From assembly GCF_036785885.1 (NCBI RefSeq), contig NC_092326.1, positions 42,866,287 through 42,930,286 of the forward strand: DNA of 64,000 nt, given 5' to 3'. Positions 23,897-34,950 of this stretch are shown in pieces. The notes under the pieces were generated by a model. That model saw only the letters and a list, made by a program, of their open reading frames with translations. It searched no databases and was not told where the DNA came from. The translations under genes were made by a program, and so were the position numbers. The DNA comes from Coffea arabica. Its lineage: Eukaryota; Streptophyta; Magnoliopsida; Gentianales; Rubiaceae. How positions within the stretch are numbered: the stretch's first letter is position 1; every line of letters starts with the position of its first letter.

Positions 23897-26800
23897 GTTC
23901 GGTGGGGGTTCTTGGGTAATTTAATATATATGGTTGGCAATTTTTGCCTTGTCCATCTCATTGCAATTTTTTTTTTTTTTTTGGGGGTTATCTCACCGCA
24001 ACTTCTTAACGCACACATTTAATATTTAAAAAAAAAACCATATTTGAATTTCTGAATTCCTTAAAATCCTTTTACAACTAATCTCTGGGATCTGTGAATT
24101 TTCAAGACTTTGGAATCCCAGAATTCAATAGTCCCCGGAAACAACTTTTAAGTTCTTATATGTTTTGGTCTTACTACTACTAGTATTTGCCGCCCTTGCC
24201 ATGTTTTATTTTTCAAGACTCAAGAGACGTCTACGTAGCATGCTTAGCTCTGCTCTTGTGGCTGTGAGTGAAACACCAAAATTAGAGAGCAAACAGCAAA
24301 GAAAGGCGTCCATATATGGTGATGATAGATTAATCATGACCTAAAACAAAGTTAAAAACTAATGAGTAGTTGTCAAAGTTGTTACATTCCTTCGTTCAAT
24401 CCAACCTGTCTGGCTACAACATGATTCCGGGCCCATGGTTGATCATTTCAGCTAAACGTTTCTTGACAGAGACCTTTAACTTGTATAATTAATTACACAC
24501 ACATGTAATTGTAAGCTCCCACCTGAGTTTTGCTTTCCCTTTTCAAATTGCCTACCGTACGAACGAGTTGCTGCCTTTCTTTGTAAGCTCTATGGGTCTT
24601 TGTAGTCATGATTACTTCAGCTTATCTCTCGGGAGAAATCTGTTAGGTAATTACAGAACTGAGGATTGACGTCTGATTGTGCCCCATGGGTCTCTCATTT
24701 GAGTAAATTTCGATTACCTGTCACGTAGGTTAGATTGTACCAGATGTTTGGACCATGCCATCTAAATAGCACTTGAAAAAGGCTAGCAAAGAATTTTCCT
24801 CCAGTGCTTGCTGCAGAAGCTAATATGCAAAGCTCAACAACAAATTTTGTGGCTCTCCAGCCGCATATTTGCTTAAATGCATCGTGCTTGTTTTAGGGAC
24901 TTTCCTCCCTTCTCTACGCCTCCATCATATTATTAATTCCCCTTCCATAATTTTATTAAAGAAGCACCCTTGGAAATATCCAGTTCAATGACACCGGTCT
25001 TGTAAGAGACACTGGCCAGTTGGAGCCTGTATCAATGCAAAAGGATCTCTGACTATGGGTAGTTTGGGGTCCTTGGGGATAACATCAATTCACCGGCTTT
25101 CAGTGTCAGTAGTATTATGCAGCTTTCAATATCTTGATTTGTATTTTAGTTCGAGTTTTTTACTTTGTCAAAATTGCCATTAGCAATATATTACCATCAG
25201 GATGTCAATAGTGTCGTTCAAAAATTGCAGAAAAGGATCGAGAGCTGGGGGAAGCTCAAAGTGAAATCAAGGCACTGAGAGCAACAGAAGTATTGAAGGA
25301 TAAAGCCATAGAGGAGGTAACACAATTACAATTGAGAACCTATATCTAAATAGACCTTAGAGAAGTAATTTCAAAAAATAGCGGGGGCAATAATCAGTAC
25401 TTGAGTTCTTACCTAACACTAAACAGTCATGAATATGGCCTGCAGGTGCCTATACAGATTCTATTAGGGAAAGATTTTAATGACAAAGTAAACAGTCTGG
25501 GTCGTAGATTAGTGAGAATTCTGTAACTGCTGTGTACACTAGTCATCAATACATTTAACTTTGCGCTTCTATCATTTTCCCAGCTTGAAAGTGAGGTGAA
25601 CAGATTGAAGAACAAGCTTACGGCAACTGAAAGCCTTCTCGAGCAAAAGGTGAAATCTTGTCTTTCTGTGTCCCTAGGCAGCTAAAACTTCATTTTGTAG
25701 TAATATGTTACTTGGTGGTAATTTCAGAACCTTGACATCAAGAAACTCAATTATGAGAAGAAAGAAGCATTGGCTGCTCAATATGCTGCTGAAGCAACAC
25801 TTAGAAGAGTCTATGCAGATCAAAAGGATGATGATTTTGTTCCTATGGAGTCCATCATTGCTCCTCTTGAAGCAGATATTAAGATGTATAAAAATGAGGT
25901 ACACGATAGATGGGAATTTCCCTGAAAAGGAAACGTGACCAAAATATGGGATTTCTTTTACTTTCTGGAGAAGCACAGGCTGGAGCCTACGAACTGTAAG
26001 GTGTCTTTTTGTATAATTTACATGCATCTTGGTCTTTCTAGATTGCAGCACTGCAGGAGGATAAGAGGGCTATAGAAAGACTGAACAAGTCAAAAGAAGC
26101 AGCTTTGCTTGAGGCGGAGAGGATACTGAAGAGTGCTTTAGAAAGGGCACTCATTGTAGAAGAGGTTCAAAACCAGAACTTTGAGCTCAGGAGACAGATA
26201 GAGATCTGCCAGGCATGCACCGACTAAAATTTGATACCATAAATGCTAATGCCTGAATGGAAGTTATAAATTTATGTGATATTCAACTATCTCTATGCAG
26301 GAAGAAAACAAAATACTAGACAAAACAAACCGTCAAAAAGTTTCAGAAGTTGAAAAGCTCAGCCAAACCATTAAGGAGCTTGAGGAGGCAATTCTTGCCG
26401 CTGGAGAAGCTGCCAACACAATTCGAGACTACCGACGGCAAATTTCTGAATTACAAGTAGATCACCATTTTTTTAATTTTTCCGGATGGGGATGCCTTTC
26501 AGCCTGTCAAGCTGAGAACTGTCAATAAAGTTTATAATAACTAGTGATAATTCTGCACAATCATGTAGGAGGAGAAGAGGACACTGGAAAGGGAACTAGC
26601 AAGAATCAAGGTTTCAGCAAACCGAGTAGCAAGTGTGGTGGCTAATGAGTGGAAGGATGAGAATGACAAAGTTATGCCTGTCAAGCAATGGCTAGAAGAG
26701 AGAAGATTGTTGCAGGTATCCCTGTTATGATTACATAATCTGCTTTTCGTGGTTTAACCCCTTGCAGATGAAGAGAACAACTTCATTTTGCAATTTTTTT

Positions 26801-27984
26801 ATTACATCCTTGTCTTGCAGGCAGAGATGCAACGTCTGAGAGACAAGTTGGCTATATCAGAGAAAACAGCTAAGGCAGAAGCTCAATTGAAGGTCTAAAT
26901 GATCATGTCCACTAATATTTTACTCACTTAACCTATTAAATCAGAAATATTTGATTGCATTTCATTTATGATCCAGGATAAACTGAAGCTCAGGTTAAAG
27001 ACATTGGAAGATGGCTTGAAGTATGCATCCAGTATCCCCATCGATCCAAACACATATAGCGGATCCTTAAAATCTGAAAAAACCAATAACTTCTTTGGGA
27101 TCCTTTCAAGTAATGCTGGATTGAAGAAGAGATCCAAATCACAACCAAGAGCTACCACAGTTAGAAGTCCTGACATGTCATCTGTGGAGAAGATGAAAAC
27201 TGATTTTGCAGAAAAAGTGAAGTCCAGTGGTATAAAAAAGATATATGCTTCAGAAAATCCACTAATAAAAGGTTTGTGGGCTACTAGAAAGAAAGTCATG
27301 GACAGCAGTGAAAAGGAGAACAAGGATGGAAAAGAAAATTCTGCAATGGATGTTGTTATGTGTGACAACACTGAAATCCCAGGATCAGGGAACATAAAAA
27401 GCAAATTTGGTGACAATCAGGAAGCAAAAGGTACGGCTAGGGCCAACACTGAAAATACTGATACTGTTTCAGGGTTTCTATATGACCGGCTTCAGAAAGA
27501 GGTCCTAATTTTGAGGAAGTTTTGTGAGGCAAAAGACAGTAATCTGAATACTAAAGATGAGGATATCAAGGTGAACATTAACAATTCTTAGGATTTGTAT
27601 GATTGGTATTTGCGCACGCATGCTCTCTTTACTGTTTTTGGTTTTTATACAGTCTGAATCCAGCATCACAAATTTGTTCATTTACAGATGCTTAATAAAA
27701 AGATTGAGACTTTGGCAAAAGCCCTAGAAATGGAGTATAAGAGAACAAAGAGAGAAGCAACGAGGAAAGATAAGAGTTCAATTTCTACCAAGGTGGATGA
27801 CAAGATTAGAAACATGAACTCATCTAGGAGGTATGTATTTCCCTATACCTGTAATTACCTTTCGTTAACTTTCCTTGCTCATTAGAGTTACACCGTTTTT
27901 ACCATATTTTAATACATAAAGGTTCAACATCAATGTCCTTTCTGATGGTTCATTATATCCATTAGGGCCACAAAAGCATCTTGA
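23561..27984 (+). CDS. MAP70-5: Microtubule-associated protein 70 (MAP70-5-like)
   Basis: Eleven exons: 23561-23663, 25231-25316, 25584-25649, 25728-25898, 26042-26212, 26301-26456, 26569-26715, 26821-26892, 26977-27570, 27688-27830 and 27966-27984. They total 1728 bases in one frame and encode 575 residues. Most of residues ~25-360 is coiled coil, with family signatures PVVLELNRLQNQL, AAQYAAEATLRRVYADQKDD, RQIEICQEENKILDKTNRQK, ANEWKDENDKVMPVKQWLEE and the C-terminal SGFLYDRLQKEV. MAP70 proteins are plant-specific and bind cortical microtubules; MAP70-5 and MAP70-1 shape secondary walls in xylem. FVPMESIIAPLEADIK and the short N-terminus favour MAP70-5, recalled from memory. Intron 5 begins with GC. 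The last exon (GATKAS-type end) is tiny; without that splice, translation would read on to 27885. Confidence 0.94.
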
Positions 27985-29227
27985 AAAAGTTTCAATTCTG
28001 AAGAAATGGAGGTATGAGGAGTAGGTGCACCAGACAATTGTGATATGTATGGACATGTACATGAAGAGCATCTCAGTGGTTGCTAATTAGCTTTTGTTTC
28101 GTCCATGTTTACACCTTGTTTCCTTATTTTTATTTCCTACAGTGTTAGTAACTGAAACAATACTAGTAATCCGCTTGTATCATGCTTGTATTCCAGGCAT
28201 CCCGTTTAAGACCTAATATGGCTTGTTTTATCATGATATGAAAGTGTTTTTACATATCAATGGACTACAATTTCAAGTATTTTTTATTTTCTCACATTCT
28301 GTGTCTAGAATTACAGGTTGAACATTGAGAAGACACTAGTAATAGCAATCTGGACAACTGGCATACACTAAATACTCTTTAGGAACCAACAGGCTAGGAG
28401 TAAAATATTACTGGATACAGTTCATTAGCAACAATATGACTCCCAGATGAATTTCAATGGCAAGCTGAGTTATTTTTGTACCTTGCACCAAATAGTTCTC
28501 ATATACTTTTGTTGGCAGGATGTTTACAACTAGACATAAAAAAATAATAGTAATCAGGCTCCTGCTCTTACAACATATTGTCAGTCATATGCTACCTCTG
28601 TGAAGATATAGGGCGAAATTAAATGTAGATAGGATTCAGGAGGTTTTTCCATATGTTAGAGAAACAGAACATGCAGATGATTTTGCATATTCTAAACATG
28701 TGGTATTTGGGAGTTTAGACCCGAGTGACATCAACTCTTTTTTGGAGGCTTCAGTGAACATGAAATTTAAACATAACTTAATAATTTCAGCTACTTATTT
28801 CATGCTGGAACATCAGTCAAAGAATTTGAGCACCTGATTTATCTAGGTAAATCCCTGTTAGTGAAAAAATTAGCAGATGTTTACGAATTATTAAATGTAA
28901 TATTTATCATAAGTCCAAAGTCAATCCCTCACCATTTTGATTTCCTCTAAAGCTGTTTCCATAAGACGTTACCAAGCATACTTAAAGAGTAGTTATGGGA
29001 TTTGAAAATTCTAAAACTCCTTTAATCTTGCACCATAAGCTCAATCGAAATTGGAAAAATCATCTGATAGCAACTACATTTTGAGCATTACCATGACAAA
29101 ATTAATCTAGAGAGAGATCTAGATTAACAAAAACAAAGAGAATCAAAATAAGTTATACCCTTTTCCCAGATCTTTTATCAAAATTAAAAGCTAGTATTGA
29201 AAATGTAAGCCAGACAAAGAACAATCT
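27985..29227. other. Intergenic between convergent genes
   Basis: AT-rich sequence holding the 3' UTRs of MAP70 (left) and the SVR7-type gene (right). No repeat or gene is recognised. Confidence 0.5.
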
Positions 29228-31309
29228 CTAAGCAGCAACTACCTCAGGAGTGCTTCTAGACTCCAACCACGATGTGGCTGCAACCTTTGTCGTCAAAAAC
29301 CACCCAGCCTTGTCAGGTGCCTCGTGGAATGGAGCATTCAGTTCCTTCAGATGTAAATCAAAAACACCTGCTAGACCTTTCTCTGAATACTTATGTTTTC
29401 CATGACCAGTGTTGATCCCAAGCAGTGAAGGCAGCTCCTCCCCACTTTCAAGGGCCTTGGACAAGTCATTTATCCATATATGCAATGCCGTCAGAGCTGC
29501 CCCAAGTGAGAGACTCTTTAAATGTAAAGACCATTGGGTTGGAGTTCTAGACTGTATATCAGTATAAATCTCGAGTTTAAGGCCGAGGTCTAGCAGCTCA
29601 CAAGCTTTCTCCAAGAGATCAATCTTGATACAAAGATCAATTAAACAGTTGCAATATGCTTTTCTAACATCAGAACCAACTTCATGAAAGAGTTCGCCAG
29701 CTTCCTTCCGCAAGATGTCACCTTCAATGTTCTCCTCGCCCACAAGGAGCTTCACCACATGACCAAGTTTGGCGTCAGCCTTCTGAATGCATCTGGTCAA
29801 CTTACCAAGTTCTTGAGCTGGTGCTTGAGTCATTACGTTAAGAAGACAACCACAGAATCTCTCATCAGGCGTTATTCCTAAACCCAGCAGTCGATCAAAA
29901 GTCCTAACTACATCATCTATGCGGTTGGCCTTCCCATAACACTGGATCAGTGAAGTCAAGACATAGATATTAGGCTCAAAGCCCGCTTCCAACATCTCAT
30001 TTAATGTGGATTCCGCCTCAAAGACTCTGCCGCTGCAGGAATATATTGTGATCATGGAAGAATACGTCCAGCTATCAGGCTTGCAACTCTCAGAACCTTT
30101 CATAGCTTCAAAAATTTCAACAGCTTCATCAATAAATCCCACATCAGCAGACATCGACAACAGAGTGTTGTAGAGAACGACACTCAACTCCAAGCCCTTG
30201 TGCTTCATCTCTCTATACACATCAAGCGCATCTTCACCGTACCGAGCCTTAGCATAGGCCCGAAGCAAGGCAGCATACGTCCCATAGCTGGGCTCAAACC
30301 CATTGTTGATCATGTCTCTGTATATGTTCTTTGCCTGCCAGGGCCTCTTGGCCCTCCCCATCGCATCCAGCAAGGAATTATAGACAACCAAATTAGGCCT
30401 AACTCCCAGAGCCTTCATTTCCTCGTAAACATTCAAGCAACCATCAAAATTCCCGGCCGTCCCATAAATCCTAATCAAAGTCGAAAAGGTCGCAGCATCA
30501 ATTCGCCATTTTTCCGTCCTAGCACGGTCATACAAAGTTAAAGCCATATTTACATTCCCAGCCTTCCCGTACGCATCAATCATCACAGAATAGGTAACCA
30601 CATCCGGTTCACACCCAAAAGACGGCATTTTTTCGAACCACTGGACGGCTTTCTCAGGTAAAGAAGACAGCCTGGCGCAGCTAATTATGGTGGAAAAGGT
30701 GACATTATCGGGCTTAACTCCTCTCTCAATCATATCCGTAAACAATTTCTCGGCTCTGTCCAAGTCTCTACATTTTCTAAACACCTTGAAGGTAACATTA
30801 TACAAAATCACTTCTTTCTTCAACTTAAGCCTTTCCAGAAAGTATCTGAGCACCAAAGGCGCAGTTTCAGAGTTGGACATGTTATTGAGCACAACTGCAG
30901 CATCTTGTTCTACAACTTTGCCACCCAAATTAGCCAAAATACTAATAACGTCAGCTTCTACAGGGTCACACGAGTCCAATTGTTGGGAAGCTTGGACTAA
31001 AGAAGCATACCTGAAATCGTAGGAATTGCGCCTGAGCTTTGATGCCCTGGAGCTGTTGGGGTTGACCCAGATATAGATTTTTGAGGAAGAAGAGATGGTT
31101 TTAGCATCTGGGCGGTGGGAAATTGAGGGGGATTGTTGTTGGGAAGCCGGTATAGAGAGGGAAGGTTTTGGATGGGGCTTGAGAGGATGAAAAGCGAGGG
31201 CGTTATGGGGGATGATTCTGAGTTGGTGGAGGTGAGTGGGAAAAAGAGAGTTACAGAAGAGGTGAGGGTCGCGAGAGACATGAGACGGCGAATAGGAGGC
31301 GGCCACCAT
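29228..31309 (-). CDS. SVR7: Chloroplast PPR-SMR protein, SVR7 type
   Basis: Intron-free, 693 residues from the ATG at 31309 (MVAASYSPSHVSRD). The frame stays open 39 bases upstream, but only from a GTG. The first ~75 residues are rich in Ser, Pro and basic residues, as in a chloroplast transit peptide. About ten P-class pentatricopeptide repeats follow (for example NVTFSTIISCARLSSLPEKA and PDVVTYSVMIDAYGKAGNVN). A C-terminal SMR domain has HLKSLSLGAALTALHIWIND and LLGINTGHGKHKYSEKGL. Order and wording match Arabidopsis At4g16390 (SVR7) as I recall it. That protein acts in chloroplasts on rRNA processing and on translation/accumulation of ATP synthase subunits, and its loss suppresses variegation. 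PPRs bind RNA; SMR domains can be endonucleolytic. No damage seen. Confidence 0.95.
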   Translation of the reverse strand: MVAASYSPSHVSRDPHLFCNSLFPTHLHQLRIIPHNALAFHPLKPHPKPSLSIPASQQQSPSISHRPDAKTISSSSKIYIWVNPNSSRASKLRRNSYDFRYASLVQASQQLDSCDPVEADVISILANLGGKVVEQDAAVVLNNMSNSETAPLVLRYFLERLKLKKEVILYNVTFKVFRKCRDLDRAEKLFTDMIERGVKPDNVTFSTIISCARLSSLPEKAVQWFEKMPSFGCEPDVVTYSVMIDAYGKAGNVNMALTLYDRARTEKWRIDAATFSTLIRIYGTAGNFDGCLNVYEEMKALGVRPNLVVYNSLLDAMGRAKRPWQAKNIYRDMINNGFEPSYGTYAALLRAYAKARYGEDALDVYREMKHKGLELSVVLYNTLLSMSADVGFIDEAVEIFEAMKGSESCKPDSWTYSSMITIYSCSGRVFEAESTLNEMLEAGFEPNIYVLTSLIQCYGKANRIDDVVRTFDRLLGLGITPDERFCGCLLNVMTQAPAQELGKLTRCIQKADAKLGHVVKLLVGEENIEGDILRKEAGELFHEVGSDVRKAYCNCLIDLCIKIDLLEKACELLDLGLKLEIYTDIQSRTPTQWSLHLKSLSLGAALTALHIWINDLSKALESGEELPSLLGINTGHGKHKYSEKGLAGVFDLHLKELNAPFHEAPDKAGWFLTTKVAATSWLESRSTPEVVAA

Positions 31310-32757
31310 TCTTCTCTCTACTCTCCTTCCTTCCTTCTCAGTCGTCACTCAGCAGAGCAGTCCGCAGCATTTGAGTTTTCTTCCTTTATTTTTTTTTCCC
31401 TACATTGGGCTGCCGGTGGGGTGCAAGGACCGGAGATGGTGGTGTTTTCAGCTAGCTAATGTTTTAGGTGAGGCCTTATCATCCATTGGGTTCTATAGCC
31501 CAATGGGCACCAGGAAAATCATTTCTTAGGTCATTTGTCGGACGTTCGTTCGAGTTTCGACCTATAGATTTCTGCTACGTCATACAAGAAACTGAAGCAA
31601 GAATTTTTTTCTCATGACCGGTAACAGTAGTATGTTGAAGGAGGGTTTGGAGTTGGAAGGACAACGAATTACTGACCCCACCACGTTCGCAATTTCTTCT
31701 CCTCAATTATTTTGTAACAATCCAACAGGACGACGCCGGCTCTGAGTGACAATTTATTACAGAAGACAGAGACAACCAAACCAATCCGAAATTAATTAAT
31801 CAATCAAACTAAAATAGGTTACTGTGAGTGAGTCTGTCTCTTGTCTTGTCTTGCTTTGCAACTATATATCTATATAATACACTCCATTTACTGCCGTGCC
31901 ATGGTGCCCCGGAAGGTTGTTGGTTGATGAATTCATGAATTGATGATCAAACTAACGTTGGTTGTTCTTTTGTTGACCAAACTTTTGACATTTATTATTG
32001 CATGCGGTCGCTGAATGCATCGCGAGCATTTGAGATGGCATGCAAATTCATATGCCTTTTTTTTTACTTTTACCCAACTGTTAAGTACTACTAGCTCCTT
32101 TCTGCATTCCTTCCTGTGACGCTAGCACATTGCTACTTATATATATATATATATAATTTTATTTTAAATTTTATTTCTGGCAAAAAATGGAGAGATTTAA
32201 GAAATGAAGAAACAGGAAAGAAGATGTATATCCAGAACTCTACGCTAGCACATTAATTTACTACCACTACTACTACTACTACTACTATAGAGCAAAGCAA
32301 GAAAATGAAATCCAAAAAAATAATAACAATAAAGATCGAAGAAGAAGAAGAGAGTGCATGCACTTTTAATGATATCATTACTATTATTATTATTATAAAT
32401 AATGATATTTTTTTTCTTTTTCAAATGATAGAAAATTTTTATTGATAATATTTGGACAACGGCTCAAACATCTTTACAAAAGTTTACTTGACACTTAAGA
32501 AAACTTATTCATCAGATACATACAAAAGTTTATTCTAAGTGACTTCCAACTTGAATAAATCCCCACACGTACGTCTATATATATATATATATACACTCCA
32601 TAATCGCATACACAGTAACTTTTTATTTTCTTCTTCCTTTTATATTATAGGTCCCATGAGGGCCTAAGGCCCTAACTACACAATACTAGTACTAATTTTG
32701 CTTCAATGCATTTGCATGTACCGCCCACCAAACCAAATTAATTGATTAATTTGGATG
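31310..32757. other. Intergenic with microsatellites
   Basis: Promoter and 5' UTR of the PPR gene, then AT-rich spacer with short (AT)n, (CTA)n and (ATT)n runs near 32140, 32265-32287, 32380-32395 and 32576-32593. No gene supported. Confidence 0.5.
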
Positions 32758-33255
32758 CTTTTCATAGCATATCAAATTCTCCTCTCCTCTCACAAAATCG
32801 TACAGCCCGCAGTGTTCTCCTCACTGAAATAATCACAATGACTATACCGGCACCCGCACCCGCACCCATGTCCACAACTGCGACAACAGCGTGGCGGGGG
32901 CTCAGGCCGCCGGCACCTGCAGCAGCATGGCCCCCCTCCGTGCCCTTCCGAACATAGGACACAGCAGACCACCACTGGAATTGGCGGGTGCGAGCACGGC
33001 TTGGGCTTTTCATAGCATATCATACCCCATATCAAATTCTCCTCTCCTCTCCTCTCACATAATCGTACAGTCCGCAGTGTTCTGCTCACTGAAATAATCA
33101 CAATGACTATACCGGGATCCGCACCCGCACCCGCACGCGTGCGGGGGCACAGGCCGCCAGTTCCTGCAGCAGCATCGTCCCCCTCGGTACCCTTCCGAAC
33201 ATAGGACACAGCAGATCACCACTGGAATTGGCGGGTGAGAGCACGGCTCGGGCTT
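32758..33255. repeat. Tandem duplication of HMA gene 3' end, 2 x ~248 bp
   Basis: Two adjacent units, about 32758-33006 and 33007-33255, each start with CTTTTCATAGCATATCA and run through CTCTCCTCTC, CACTGAAATAATCACAATGA and ACAGCAGACCACCACTGGAA-like blocks to an AGCACGGCT end. The right unit is the end of the live gene; the left one is a spare copy. Confidence 0.85.
32790..33006 (-). pseudogene. Spare C-terminal exon end of HMA gene
   Basis: An open frame without its own start reads CSHPPIPVVVCCVLCSEG, a Cys-rich stretch and YSHCDYFSEENTAGCTIL plus stop. This parallels the C-terminus of the neighbouring gene (ending CTIM). Both ends fit a C-terminal prenylation box (CaaX). It lies downstream of the live gene's stop codon, so it is a duplicated tail and could be used only by an alternative splice or fusion. 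Confidence 0.7.
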
Positions 33256-34306
33256 TCCCGCCGCTGGGGGCTTCTGGTCGTCGGGTTTAGGCTCTATGGT
33301 CTTCTCCTTGGCCTTTCCCGACTGTGGGGGCTTCTGGTCGTCGGGTTTAGGCTCTATGGTCTTCTCCTTGGCCTTTCCCGACTGTGGGGGCTTCTGGTCG
33401 TCGGGTTTAGGCTCTATGGTCTTCTCCTTGGCCTTTCCCGACTGTGGGGGCTTCTGGTCGTCGGGTTTAGGCTTTTGGGACTCCCCGGGCTCCACGATCT
33501 CAATGCTAGTAATAACTTTGCCACCCTTGCAACATAATTTGTCGCGGATTTTCTCCGGGCTACAGCACACCACGGTGACGGTCACCAGATTTTGCTTCTC
33601 ATCATATACCTGGTCTCGGATTTCTCTCGTCCAAAAAATTGAGCGTCCCCAAAAAAAAAAAACAAAAACTCAAATTCTTGTCTGTACAAAATAAAGCCCC
33701 TAACTGATCACCAGTAGTTTCATAAGCCACACTACCTAACTTCTGTTCAAAAAATGATCCCAAAAAGTGGGAAAAAAAAACTGTAACTCATGGTGGTGCA
33801 CATGCCTATGTCCGTAGTCAGCGGAACGGTGGATGTCCTCCGACCAACTGTAATTGCACTAAAGAACTACTGGTATACTGGTAATGAAAACATGAGAGAC
33901 AGAATTGATAGTTATAAGAGACTCACGAGGAAATTTGCAGAGGATTTTCTTGACCTTCTTGTAGCAGCTGGGGCAATGAAGATCAACCGTGAGTTTCATT
34001 GTAGTCACCTGTAAGGTTGCATGTATATTATCGGAGCAAAATAGTCAAACTCGATCCATGTGTATATATGATGACGGAGCCAAGGGGCTGATGGGCCATG
34101 GTTGTTTAAATTTTGAAAATTTTAATTCATAGTATATAAATATATATGTAAAATTAAAGGTCGTCTTTCTAGTTTTTTATAATTTTAATTTATGTTACGA
34201 GAGTTTATATATGAGTACGTGAAAATTATTTTGAACATAATATATTAAGATAATTTTGTTATGAAAAATTTTGATCTCTTAAAAAAAAAAATCCTAGCTC
34301 CGTCAC

Positions 34307-34355
<49 letters not shown>

Positions 34356-34626
34356 CAATCAAGAAATGTAAAATTAAGATGCACAATCATACGGTACTAC
34401 TACTATTACGCTGAGAGATGTGGCTAAAGATCTTGACATAAAAAGAAGCATATCCCACGTTGTATGTGCTGTCTTAGACTTGCAATTAAAAATTTCAGAT
34501 TAAGCAAACACTAAAAGAGGAAAATTAATAAAAATAATAAAAAAGATGCAAAACAATAATATATCACGAACATTTGAGGGATGGTTGGGAAAGCTAGCAA
34601 GAGAATTGGCTTACCTTCTCAGTCAT
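33055..34626 (-). CDS. HMA-domain proline-rich protein with CaaX end (Pi21-like)
   Basis: Three exons: 34626-34615, 34008-33927 and 33623-33055 (663 bases, 220 residues). The N-terminus is a heavy-metal-associated (HMA) fold: KLTVDLHCPSCYKKVKKILC with the metal-binding CxxC, then VTVVCCSPEKIRDKLCCKGG. Next is a Pro/Lys linker of perfect 20-residue repeats (KPDDQKPPQSGKAKEKTIEP). A Cys-rich tail ends in CTIM, a prenylation-type CaaX box. The layout (HMA, proline-rich linker, Cys-rich end) is that of plant HMA proteins related to rice Pi21, whose loss-of-function alleles give blast resistance, and of isoprenylated HIPPs. Metal and role here are unknown; membrane attachment by prenylation is inferred. 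The minimal 12-base first exon (MTEK) is supported by the identical structure of the paralogue at 48.6-49.6 kb. Confidence 0.87.
33265..33475. repeat. Coding 60-bp tandem repeat (VNTR)
   Basis: Three full units and a partial one, period exactly 60 bases. The unit includes CTTCTGGTCGTCGGGTTTAG and CTCTATGGTCTTCTCCTTGG. Units at 33301-33360 and 33361-33420 are identical base for base. The period is a multiple of three, so each unit adds 20 residues to the linker of the HMA protein. Confidence 0.95.
34310..34354. repeat. (AT)n microsatellite in HMA intron 1
   Basis: About 22 TA dinucleotides inside the first intron of the HMA gene. The paralogue has only a short TATATGTATATATA at the matching place. 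Confidence 0.95.
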
Positions 34627-34700
34627 GGTTGATTAAGGAAAGAGTCAACGGGGCGATCGGTGGATCTGATCAACAGCCCAAATGATAAATGTTGGAAATG

Positions 34701-34826
34701 GAAGTTTTTTTCACTTTTTTCTTTTTCCCGCGGGGTGTGTGTGTGTGATTGGGGGAAGGGATGGAAGTTTTTTTCACTTTTTTCTTTTTCCCGCGGGGTG
34801 TGTGTGTGTGATTGGGGGAAGGGATG
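34701..34826. repeat. Perfect tandem duplication, 2 x 63 bp
   Basis: Unit from GAAGTTTTTTTCACTTTTTT through CCCGCGGGGTGTGTGTGTGT to GATTGGGGGAAGGGAT, repeated without change. It lies just upstream of the HMA start codon (75-200 bases before the minus-strand ATG), so it may lie in the promoter or 5' UTR. Confidence 0.95.
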
Positions 34827-34950
34827 TAGGCAGCAATATACTCAACTGATGCTAATAAATGGTTAAATTAGATAGTAGGAGCCATTTAGTTAGAAAAGGT
34901 GCGAGGACTTTATATAGAAAGATAGCAACCGGGCAGCTTGCAGTACTAGC

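Larger units (their letters stand above)
33590..34950. repeat. Segmental duplication, block 1 copy A
   Basis: HMA exons 1-2, both introns and upstream DNA match 48870-49900, including ATATATCACGAACATTTGAG and TCGGAGCAAAATAGTCAAAC. The match covers introns and promoter, so it is a DNA-level duplication. Confidence 0.9.

Noticed and set aside
23780-24022. Phe/Lys-rich frames
   Set aside because: They run through poly(T) tracts in MAP70 intron 1.
31310-31348. 13-residue N-terminal extension of the SVR7-type protein
   Set aside because: It would begin at GTG; the first ATG at 31309 is used instead.
33265-33475. CRISPR-like regular repeat
   Set aside because: The units are directly adjacent without spacers, in phase with a coding frame, in a plant genome. 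It is a coding minisatellite.
33235-33694. Plus-strand frames through the 60-bp repeat
   Set aside because: These are antisense shadows of the HMA gene; their regularity comes from the repeat.
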